Below the pieces are notes generated by a model. That model searched no databases and was not told where the DNA came from. It worked only from the letters and a program-made list of their open reading frames with translations. Positions 17,422 through 24,749 of a stretch of 64,000 bases of DNA are shown here, one piece after another. The stretch lies in the NCBI GenBank assembly GCA_026645815.1, contig JAPKMR010000008.1, positions 1 to 64,000 of the forward strand, read 5' to 3'. Within the stretch, counting starts at the first letter, position 1, and every line of letters starts with the position of its first letter. The translations under genes were made by a program, and so were the position numbers. This stretch comes from Anaerolineae bacterium. GTDB lineage: Bacteria > Chloroflexota > Anaerolineae > B4-G1 > SLSP01.

Positions 17422-18198
17422 ATGTCCAAAATCATATCTATCCATTCTTTCCGTGGTGGTACGGGGAAATCAAATATCTCCGCAAACGTCGCTTCACAGC
17501 TGGCGCAGCGTGGTAATCGCGTAGGCGTCATTGACACCGATATTCAATCCCCAGGTATCCACGTTCTCTTCGGCATGGACGAGGAGCAGATTGACAAGTC
17601 GCTGAATGACTACCTGTGGGGGCGCTGTAACATCGAGGATACCGCTTACAACGTCAGCGCACGCATCGGCAAGGGCGAAGTCATTGTCATGGGGGCGGAC
17701 CTCTATTTGATTCCCTCCAGCATTCGCGCTGGGGAAATTGCCCGCGTCCTGCGCGAGGGCTATGACGTCAGCATGCTGAACGAGGGCTTCCGCGCTCTGG
17801 TGAAGCGTCTCAAACTTGACTATCTCGTTATTGATACCCATCCGGGTCTGAACGAGGAGACGCTGCTCTCCATCGCTATCTCCGATATCCTCTTTATCAT
17901 TCTGCGCCCCGATCAGCAGGACTTCCAGGGAACCGCGGTTACGGTAGATGTCGCGCGCAAGCTGGAAGTGCCGCACCTTTTCCTGGTCATTAACAAGGCG
18001 CTCTCCTCCTATGATTTCGACGATCTGAAGCAGCGTGCTGAACGAATTTACGACAGCGAGGTGGCGGCCATTCTGCCATTGTCTGAAGATGTGGCTCGCT
18101 TGCAATCCACAGATATCTTCTCACTGCGCTTCCCGGATCATCCTGTTTCTGCGGCCATTCGGCAGATTGTCGGGTATGTTGAGGCGATTGGGAAATGA
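17422..18198 (+). CDS. MinD/ParA-like ATPase
   Basis: A 258-residue deviant Walker-A ATPase of the MinD/ParA/Mrp group. The P-loop reads SFRGGTGKSN (residues 9-18), with Arg where most family members have the signature Lys. DTDIQSPGIHVLFG is the switch I/A' region and YLVIDTHPGLNEE is Walker B. There is no evident C-terminal amphipathic MinD membrane helix. Since the chromosome-partition partner ParB and the Min system are absent nearby, and its neighbours are signalling proteins, it is more likely an ATPase that positions or switches the sensor/cyclase complex. A good AGAGGAGG site precedes the ATG. The next gene starts in its stop codon. A short hairpin (17357-17373) lies before it. Confidence 0.85.
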   Translation: MSKIISIHSFRGGTGKSNISANVASQLAQRGNRVGVIDTDIQSPGIHVLFGMDEEQIDKSLNDYLWGRCNIEDTAYNVSARIGKGEVIVMGADLYLIPSSIRAGEIARVLREGYDVSMLNEGFRALVKRLKLDYLVIDTHPGLNEETLLSIAISDILFIILRPDQQDFQGTAVTVDVARKLEVPHLFLVINKALSSYDFDDLKQRAERIYDSEVAAILPLSEDVARLQSTDIFSLRFPDHPVSAAIRQIVGYVEAIGK

Positions 18199-18410
18199 TC
18201 TGCCATGAGTGTGGAGCTCCTGCCATAGGTATTTGCAAGTTTTGTGGACGCGCCGTGTGCAAAGATCATTACACTACGGTGACGCCTATCGTTCTGGCGA
18301 TGTATCTGGGCCGGCAGAATACTCCAAAAGCTGTGGTTGTGAGCAATGTTCTTTGGTGTGGCAAGTGCCAACCTCAGCCAGAGCCGATAGAAATTCCCGA
18401 GTTCTTCTAG
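18195..18410 (+). CDS. Small zinc-binding protein (B-box-like)
   Basis: A 71-residue protein whose ATG overlaps the stop of the MinD-like gene by four bases (ATGA). It shows Cys/His pairs fit for two zinc sites: CHEC at the start, CKFC, then C-x2-H in VCKDHY and CGKC in the second half. ICKFCGRAVCKDHY recalls B-box or AN1-like zinc fingers, which bind proteins rather than DNA. No known enzymatic motif. Tight coupling with the ATPase gene suggests that it is an adaptor in the same complex. Confidence 0.7.
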   Translation: MICHECGAPAIGICKFCGRAVCKDHYTTVTPIVLAMYLGRQNTPKAVVVSNVLWCGKCQPQPEPIEIPEFF

Positions 18411-18420
18411 GAGGGCAGTC

Positions 18421-18813
18421 GTGGGAATCTTCAAACATTTGCAAGATGAGGTTCAGGAGCGCGAGAAGCGTGAGGGCATTACCCTGGCTGACTTGCTGGA
18501 ACTCGACTCCTCGCTGCGCCGGGTGATGAATCGGGTGACCCGCTATGGGGAGATGACGGTGCCTCAAGCCGTGGAACTCCTGGAGGATACGCCGGAGAAT
18601 GTCACTCAGATGTTGAACACTCTCGCCGAGAAAGGTTATCTCCTGCGTGAGAAAGGGCCAGAAGGTTGGGTCTACCGCGTTCATTTGGCTCGTAAGCGTG
18701 GCACATCGTTGCCGCCGGGCGTGTGGTCTGCATTGGGGAGTCAACTACAGCCAGAACCCTCGGATGCTCCTGACGAAGACTCTGAAGACGTCGTGGAAAC
18801 TGAAGCGCCCTGA
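18421..18813 (+). CDS. Small winged-helix protein
   Basis: A 130-residue protein starting at GTG with GGAGGGCAG upstream. Residues ~20-80 look like a winged helix: TLADLLELDSSLRRVMNRV, VPQAVELLEDTPENVTQML as helix-turn-helix, and GYLLREKGPEGWVYRV as the wing. The C-terminal ~30 residues are acidic (SDAPDEDSEDVVETEAP) and probably disordered. It may be a transcription factor of the operon, or a winged-helix protein-protein adaptor. No sensor domain is visible. Confidence 0.65.
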   Translation: MGIFKHLQDEVQEREKREGITLADLLELDSSLRRVMNRVTRYGEMTVPQAVELLEDTPENVTQMLNTLAEKGYLLREKGPEGWVYRVHLARKRGTSLPPGVWSALGSQLQPEPSDAPDEDSEDVVETEAP

Positions 18814-18860
18814 GCGTTCTTGTCTCTTTTGGATCGCTGGCATAACAGGTGGAAAGAGCT

Positions 18861-20048
18861 ATGCAGATATTTCTTGCTGCTTTGATTGCGGGAGGCATCC
18901 CTCTCATCTTCCTCTTCGTCATCTACGCACTTGATCTCTATGCCTCCCGCACTTTCCGCCTGGTGCTCGCCTGTTTTGCTTGGGGCGCCATTGGCGGCGT
19001 TGGACTCGCCTATCTCTTCAACACGCGTGTAGCGGTTCCTTTTATTCAGCGCTATCATCTCGATATGTTGTGGCTCTATGTGGTCTTTGCGCCGATCGCT
19101 GAGGAGCTTTTCAAATCTCTCTCCCTTTTTCCGGTATCTCGTCACCGTGATTTTACATATTTCGTGGATGGCGCGATCTATGGTTTTGCTGCCGGTATCG
19201 GTTTCTCCATCACCGAGAATTTCCTCTATATCAGCCAGGCTCCCAGATCGGCAATCTTGCTCGCGCTTGTCCGTGCTTTCTCTACCTGTTTGATGCATGG
19301 CAGCGCCGCCGCCCTGGTGGGCGTGGCGGTGGGGCGTTTCCGTTTCCGCCGCGGGGTCCATCGTGGGCTAGCCGTTGTGGGTGGGTGGGGAGCTGCTATC
19401 CTGTTGCACGCTTTCTTCAATGCAATTGGGCAGGCCAATCTTGTGGGCGTTGATCTGGTAACGCCGCTATCCGTTGCTATTGGACTTCTGGGCGTGGGCT
19501 TGATTGCCTTCTTCATCAATCGGGGTCTTAGCGAAGAGGGTAAGTGGATGTTGGAGACATTGGATCGCCAGGTGGCTGTGAGCGGCGCCGAAGCTCGCGC
19601 TGCCCAGTCTTTTGCCACGCTGGAAGAGCTTCTGGAGCCTCTGGCGGCTACTTTCCCTGAGAAAGCGGAGCAGATTGAGGCCCTGGTGTTGCATCAGGCG
19701 AAATTTGGCATCAAACGCAAGATCTTCCAGCAATTGGATGCGCCCGAAGCCAGGACGCGCTTGCAGCAAGAGCTTGATGAGATGCAAGCGGAGATGGAAA
19801 CGCTGCGCCGGCAAATTGGCAGCTACGCTATGATTTATGTGCGTAGCGTTTTTCCTGAAGGGCGGGTAAACGTTTGGTCCAATCTGGAACTACTGGTGCG
19901 CCAGGACCAGCCCGCTGATGTGGCGCGGTGGACTACATTGCTCACTGTAAAGGATGCTGCCGGCGCTGCGCCGCCAGCGCGCAGCATCTTCGGGCGCCTG
20001 GGCGAAATTCAGCAAGAGAAGCACCAGGGGAATGACGCCGGCCAATGA
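18861..20048 (+). CDS. PrsW-family intramembrane metalloprotease with cytoplasmic coiled coil
   Basis: About 395 residues. The first ~215 form a polytopic PrsW domain with the family's motifs: PIAEELFK (EExxK type) near residue 80, GFSITENFLY, LMHGSAAALVG and LLHAFFNAIG. PrsW cleaves the membrane-bound anti-sigma factor RsiW in Bacillus. Here a cytoplasmic extension of ~180 residues follows, including a coiled coil (LQQELDEMQAEMETLRRQI) and a region near FPEGRVNVWSNL that I do not recognise. ATG at 18861 is taken as the start; GTG at 18849 is in frame. Its end overlaps the next gene by 17 bases. Candidate substrates would be the membrane sensor nearby or another anti-sigma factor. Confidence 0.8.
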   Translation: MQIFLAALIAGGIPLIFLFVIYALDLYASRTFRLVLACFAWGAIGGVGLAYLFNTRVAVPFIQRYHLDMLWLYVVFAPIAEELFKSLSLFPVSRHRDFTYFVDGAIYGFAAGIGFSITENFLYISQAPRSAILLALVRAFSTCLMHGSAAALVGVAVGRFRFRRGVHRGLAVVGGWGAAILLHAFFNAIGQANLVGVDLVTPLSVAIGLLGVGLIAFFINRGLSEEGKWMLETLDRQVAVSGAEARAAQSFATLEELLEPLAATFPEKAEQIEALVLHQAKFGIKRKIFQQLDAPEARTRLQQELDEMQAEMETLRRQIGSYAMIYVRSVFPEGRVNVWSNLELLVRQDQPADVARWTTLLTVKDAAGAAPPARSIFGRLGEIQQEKHQGNDAGQ

Positions 20049-23000
20049 TCCGGTGGCGGGTTGTGTTGCCGCCACTTTACCTGCCGTACTGCAAGATTAT
20101 CTCTCGCCCTCTTTGTGGGAGCAGCTGCAAGCAGAACCTACCCGCAGAGGATTACTGCTTGATGCGCTCACTGCCTTGCATTCGTTTGTCTATCTGCTTT
20201 CTACGTACCTGCCCCATCCTCTTGTTGAGGCGCTTAAGCGCGACCCTGCACAGGCTCAGGTTGCCGGAGAGCCGTTGGAGGGCACGCTCCTCTTTGCCGA
20301 TGTAAGCGGTTTTACGGCGCTTTCGGAACGCCTGGCAGATCAGGGTTCTGTTGGCGTCGAAACACTCACCGGGCATATCAACACCTACTTTGATGCCATG
20401 GTGCAGATTTTGGCGCGTTCTGCTGGTGCGCTGCTCAAGTTTGCGGGAGATGCTCTGCTCGCGTATTTTCCCTTTCAGGAGGAGGGACGGCATGCGCAGT
20501 GGGCAAGCCGTGCGGCGCAGCGCATGATGCGCGCTATGGACGCCTTTGCTGCTTTGGAGACTCCTGTGGGGTCTGTCGCGCTACGCATGAAGATCGGGTT
20601 GGCTACAGGCCCCTTTGTGGCGGCAAAAGCCGGTACAAAAGAGCGGATGGAGTACGTGATCTTTGGCGAGACGGTTGCCCGTACCCTGGCGGTAGAGGGG
20701 ACGTTGAGCGCCGGGCAGATTGGGGTAGATGCGGCAACTGCGGCGCTGTTAGCGCCGGAGCAAATGAGCCCTCATACAGGCGGTTTCTCTCTCCTGTTCC
20801 CGGGTGGGGCGGATGAACGCGACGATTTCGAAATCCAGATTGAGAGCCAGCGTCGTGGTCGCAGCAGCGGTTTGTTGATGGCTTCTCCTGAAGAACTTCA
20901 TATACAGATTGCCCTCGCGCTGTGCCAGATTCAGGCTTTGAGCGCTTTCTTGCCGGCGTCATTCGTGGAATTGTTGCAGGCACATGTGCATCAGCGGCAA
21001 CTGCCGGCGGAAAATCGTCCTGCTGCGATTCTCTTCTTCAACCTGACCGGGATAGAGCCGTTATGGGATTCCGCAAATCCACACACATTGCCCCGCGCCG
21101 TACAGGTTTTGAATGCCTGTTTCAACGTAGTGCATACAAGTGTCGCTCGCTATGGAGGCATAATTAGCCGTATTGACCCTTACAAGACGGGGTCCAAAAT
21201 CCTTGTCATATTTGGTGCGCCTGTAGCACATGAAGATGATCCCCTGCGTGCCGTGCGGGCTGCTCTTGATGCGCAAGCCGGGCTTGCTGAGCTGCGCGCG
21301 CGTTGGGAGCGCGATGCGATTCCGTCAGCAGAGGTGGCTCTGCGCGCGGGCATTGCCTACGGACCCACCTTTGCAGGCCCGGTTGGCGCTGCTATCCGCC
21401 GTGAGTACACGCTCATGGGAGATGATGTCAACCTCGCTGCCCGATTGATGGGCGCGGCGCAACCAGGACAGATTCTTGTGGCTCCGGCAGTTGCTGCTGC
21501 TATTCAGACCGCGGTGGAATTAGTGGCGCTCGCCCCGCTGCAGCTTAAGGGCAAGCGTGATCCGGTCCCCGTTTTCCAGGTTGAGAGTCTGGGGTATGAC
21601 CCTTTGTCGCGCCGGTTAGCGCTTCGAGGGCCACTTTTGGGGCGGGAAGCCGAGTTGGAGCTGGCGCGCGCCGCCTTGCAAAGGGCACTCTCTGGGAAGG
21701 GTAGTCTGCTGAGTGTGGTAGGGGAGCCAGGGATCGGGAAGAGCCATTTCGCCGATGCACTGGCGGCTGAGGCGCGAGCGCAGGGCGCCAGTGTGCATCT
21801 CAACACCTGTGCAGCTTATGCACTTACCATTCCTTATGCCCCGTGGATTGCTCTTGTCCGGGCGCTGGCTCATCTCACACCAGAACTGGCAGGTGAGACT
21901 GCTGCGCGACAGCTCTTGGAATGGCTTGCGCATGAGGGCTGTGTTGCCGAAGATATCGCCGCGCCTCTGTTGCAGCTGCTCGGCTTGCCTGTGCTTTCGT
22001 TGGGAAACGCACACGTCTTTGGAGAATCTGTGCAGTCGCCTGCCCCAGCTCGTCCCGGACTCTTTCAGCGTCTTGGCGCGCAGGTTGCGCCGTCTCCTGC
22101 GCTGCCTTCCAGGGCTTCGCTCTGGCAGCTGGCGCGCGAGCGGCAGCATGTGTCTGGCGGCGGCGATACATGGCGTCATCTGGAGCGTCGTATCGCGGAC
22201 CGTGCGCAGACCCGGCTTTTCGCTGCCATGGAGCATTTGTGGATTGCGCTAACGCAGAAATCGCCCCGTGTGTTGATTTTCGAGGATGCTCAATGGCTCG
22301 ATGCGCCTTCGCACAATTTGCTGACACACCTTTTCGGTGTGCTCTCTGGTTATCCGGTGTTATTTTTGGTTGCCTCGCGCCCGGCAGAGGGAGCGGGGAA
22401 CACCTTTCCCGGGCAGGTGATTTCTTTGGACCCACTTGCACCGAAGGCAGTTGAGGCGTTGGCATCTCGGTTATTGGGTGCAGATAGTCCTCCGGGGGAA
22501 TTACCAGCGCTTATGCCAACGCTCATGGCTAAAACTGGCGGAAATCCGTTGTTTGTAGAGGAGCTCTGTGCCTGGTTCCGGCGCACCGGGGGAAAGGACC
22601 TTGAAGCCGGATTGCGGCGCTCGCTTACCCTCCAGGAATTGGTGCTGAGCCGTCTGGATACGCTCTCGCACGCGGAGGGAATGGCTGTGCGCGCTGCGTC
22701 GGTCGTGGGCAACGATTTTCAAGTTCCGGAACTGGCTGCGCTGCTGCATGAGACTGTGCCCACGCACTTGCTGCCGGCCCTTGAAGGGCTGGAGGATGCC
22801 CGGTTTACTTTTGCTATGCCGCAGGGGAATGCTGGGCAGGACACTGCGGCACATTCCTTTTGCCAAACCCTGGTTCGCGAGATGCTCTATGACTCGCAGC
22901 CTCTTGCCCAGCGGCGTCGGCTTCATGCCCGATTGGCGGAATATCTTCGACTCAGCCATGCGGTTGACCTTGCTGCTGTGGCGGAAGTGCTCGCTTTCCA

Positions 23001-23934
23001 CTATCTGCAGGCCGGCGCCTGGCTTGAAGCGAGCCGTTTCGCTCTGCTGGCAGCGACCAAGGCGCAATCCCGTGCTGCCTATGAGGCGGCTTTGGGGTAT
23101 TACGCGGCTGCTGAGCAGGCATTGATGCATCTTTCGAGGGCGAAAACTGCAACGCCGGAGGCACGTGATTTGTGGGGGCGTGTGCGCGTGGGGCAGGGCG
23201 ATGTGGCATTCCTTCAGGGACGTTTTGAAGCAGCCGGACATGCATATGCTGAAGCTCGCTCTGATTTGCAGGACGACCCGCAACTGCTGGCGCGGGTCGT
23301 CTTGGTGCGACCTCTGTTGAAGCCGGATGCGTCTGTGTTGGAGATGACGGAGCATGCATGGCATGTGCTTGAATCAGCAGGAATGGCATTGCCTGCCATA
23401 GCTGCTGTGCTCAGCTGGTTTCACTGGCGTGAGGGTGACCTTCAGGTGGCGCCCATGTGGGCAGAACGCGGCAGCTCGACCGCGTTGATGACGTTCATTG
23501 GCGGCGATGGGCAGAAGGCATGGGGCAGCTACCGGGCTGAGAAAGAACCGGCAGGTGCGGCGCTGGTGGCGTTGCACCTGGCAGAATCTTTGTCCGCGCA
23601 GGGAGCCTTTGCCGAGGCGCAGTTGTGGCTCGCACGCGCCACAGAAGATTGGACACGCGAAGATGACGCCTGGGGGATGGCACTGGTGCAGTGTGAAAAG
23701 GCACGGCTCTGCCGGTTGCAGGGCGACGCTTCAGCCGCTGCTGGGATTGTTGAGGAGATACGCTCGTTGTTGCAGTCGGGATCTGCGCAAGCCTTTGATC
23801 CGGGAACGTCTGAGGTTGCACCGGATGCGGAGGAGGGTGATGTTTGTATTCTGGGACGACGGCGTTATGAGGATATCTTCCATGCTATGTATCTTTTCAA
23901 TCTATTGACACCTCTCTCGCCGGAAGTACAATGA
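20032..23934 (+). CDS. Tandem nucleotide cyclase / NTPase / TPR protein, soluble adenylyl cyclase-like (1)
   Basis: About 1300 residues, with the layout of mammalian soluble adenylyl cyclase. Cyclase domain 1 (about 84-260) has both metal-binding Asp positions (LLFADVSGF and FAGDALLAYF), but the expected transition-state Asn/Arg pair is lost (GETVARTLA). Cyclase domain 2 (about 325-515) lacks the first metal Asp (LFFNLTG) but keeps Asn and Arg in MGDDVNLAARL. The two could form one complete active site. An AAA/STAND-like NTPase follows with Walker A GEPGIGKS (about residue 565) and Walker B RVLIFEDAQWLD, then helical TPR-like repeats to the end. ATG at 20032 follows AGGGGA; a longer in-frame start exists at 19954. 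Product could be cAMP or cGMP. Confidence 0.8.
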   Translation: MTPANDPVAGCVAATLPAVLQDYLSPSLWEQLQAEPTRRGLLLDALTALHSFVYLLSTYLPHPLVEALKRDPAQAQVAGEPLEGTLLFADVSGFTALSERLADQGSVGVETLTGHINTYFDAMVQILARSAGALLKFAGDALLAYFPFQEEGRHAQWASRAAQRMMRAMDAFAALETPVGSVALRMKIGLATGPFVAAKAGTKERMEYVIFGETVARTLAVEGTLSAGQIGVDAATAALLAPEQMSPHTGGFSLLFPGGADERDDFEIQIESQRRGRSSGLLMASPEELHIQIALALCQIQALSAFLPASFVELLQAHVHQRQLPAENRPAAILFFNLTGIEPLWDSANPHTLPRAVQVLNACFNVVHTSVARYGGIISRIDPYKTGSKILVIFGAPVAHEDDPLRAVRAALDAQAGLAELRARWERDAIPSAEVALRAGIAYGPTFAGPVGAAIRREYTLMGDDVNLAARLMGAAQPGQILVAPAVAAAIQTAVELVALAPLQLKGKRDPVPVFQVESLGYDPLSRRLALRGPLLGREAELELARAALQRALSGKGSLLSVVGEPGIGKSHFADALAAEARAQGASVHLNTCAAYALTIPYAPWIALVRALAHLTPELAGETAARQLLEWLAHEGCVAEDIAAPLLQLLGLPVLSLGNAHVFGESVQSPAPARPGLFQRLGAQVAPSPALPSRASLWQLARERQHVSGGGDTWRHLERRIADRAQTRLFAAMEHLWIALTQKSPRVLIFEDAQWLDAPSHNLLTHLFGVLSGYPVLFLVASRPAEGAGNTFPGQVISLDPLAPKAVEALASRLLGADSPPGELPALMPTLMAKTGGNPLFVEELCAWFRRTGGKDLEAGLRRSLTLQELVLSRLDTLSHAEGMAVRAASVVGNDFQVPELAALLHETVPTHLLPALEGLEDARFTFAMPQGNAGQDTAAHSFCQTLVREMLYDSQPLAQRRRLHARLAEYLRLSHAVDLAAVAEVLAFHYLQAGAWLEASRFALLAATKAQSRAAYEAALGYYAAAEQALMHLSRAKTATPEARDLWGRVRVGQGDVAFLQGRFEAAGHAYAEARSDLQDDPQLLARVVLVRPLLKPDASVLEMTEHAWHVLESAGMALPAIAAVLSWFHWREGDLQVAPMWAERGSSTALMTFIGGDGQKAWGSYRAEKEPAGAALVALHLAESLSAQGAFAEAQLWLARATEDWTREDDAWGMALVQCEKARLCRLQGDASAAAGIVEEIRSLLQSGSAQAFDPGTSEVAPDAEEGDVCILGRRRYEDIFHAMYLFNLLTPLSPEVQ

Positions 23935-23962
23935 CGAGAAGTTGTCGCACATAAGGGGTGAA

Positions 23963-24685
23963 ATGATGCTTGATTCCACGGTACTCAAAAATGTTCCACT
24001 GTTTGCTCATCTTTCCGATGCTGAACTGGCACAATTACAAGCCGTCTTGACGCAGCGATGTTTGAACGCTGGCGATATTCTCTTCAACATGGGTGACGCG
24101 GGCGAGGAACTGTTCATCGTGCGCCAGGGTCGCGTTGCGATCTATGTGCCCAATCCTGAAACACCGGAGAAAGAGCAACCGATTCGAATTTTCGAATCGG
24201 GAGAAGCGCTGGGCGAGATGGCGCTGATTGACCGACAACCGCGCTCGCTTAGCGCCCGAGCTTTGGAGCCTGCGGTGCTGCTTGCGTTGACGGGTGAGGA
24301 GTTCCACCGGCTATTAGCTGCACATCCTAAGCTGGCGCTTAGTGTGATGAGTGGATTGAGCGACCGTATTCGCTACACGACCGAATTTCTGAGCGAGGTG
24401 CGCGGATGGGTGCAGCGTGTGGGGGCGGGCAAGTATGACCGTACCGGCAGTGCAAATCAGAATTATGCCGATCCTTCGATTGCCGCATTGGCTGCCGAGT
24501 TTACTCAGATGGCGGCCCAGGTGCAACAACGCGAGGAAGCGCTGCGCCAAGAGGTGTTGCAATTGCGTATCGAGATTGACGATTCCAAGCGCAAGCGTCA
24601 TGTGGAAGAGATTACCGGTTCGGATTATTTCCAATCCCTTCAGCAACAGGCACGCCGTCTCCGCAGTGAGCAGAGTGAGGAGTAA
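23963..24685 (+). CDS. Cyclic-nucleotide-binding protein with HAMP-like helix and shared tail
   Basis: A 240-residue soluble protein. Residues ~8-125 are a CAP-type cyclic-nucleotide-binding domain: NAGDILFNMGDAGEELFIV, and a phosphate-binding cassette GEALGEMALIDRQPRSLSA with the Arg that contacts the cyclic phosphate. There is no helix-turn-helix, so it is not a CRP/FNR-type regulator. After a linker comes a HAMP-AS2-like helix (PSIAALAAEFTQMAAQV), then LRIEIDDSKRKRHVEEI and TGSDYFQSL, matching the C-terminus of the sensor at 16337. ATG at 23963 is preceded by AAGGGGTGAA. Being placed between two cyclases, it is the likely intracellular receptor of their product. Confidence 0.85.
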   Translation: MMLDSTVLKNVPLFAHLSDAELAQLQAVLTQRCLNAGDILFNMGDAGEELFIVRQGRVAIYVPNPETPEKEQPIRIFESGEALGEMALIDRQPRSLSARALEPAVLLALTGEEFHRLLAAHPKLALSVMSGLSDRIRYTTEFLSEVRGWVQRVGAGKYDRTGSANQNYADPSIAALAAEFTQMAAQVQQREEALRQEVLQLRIEIDDSKRKRHVEEITGSDYFQSLQQQARRLRSEQSEE

Positions 24686-24749
24686 CCGCGTCTTGCCCCG
24701 TGTCCTGTAGTGCAGTTCGCGAAACCGGTCTATTGGGGAGGCGATAGCC

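Noticed and set aside
23942-23962. TTG start seven codons before the ATG of the cyclic-nucleotide-binding protein
   Set aside because: The sequence AAGGGGTGAA directly before ATG 23963 is a good ribosome binding site lying within the supposed extension.
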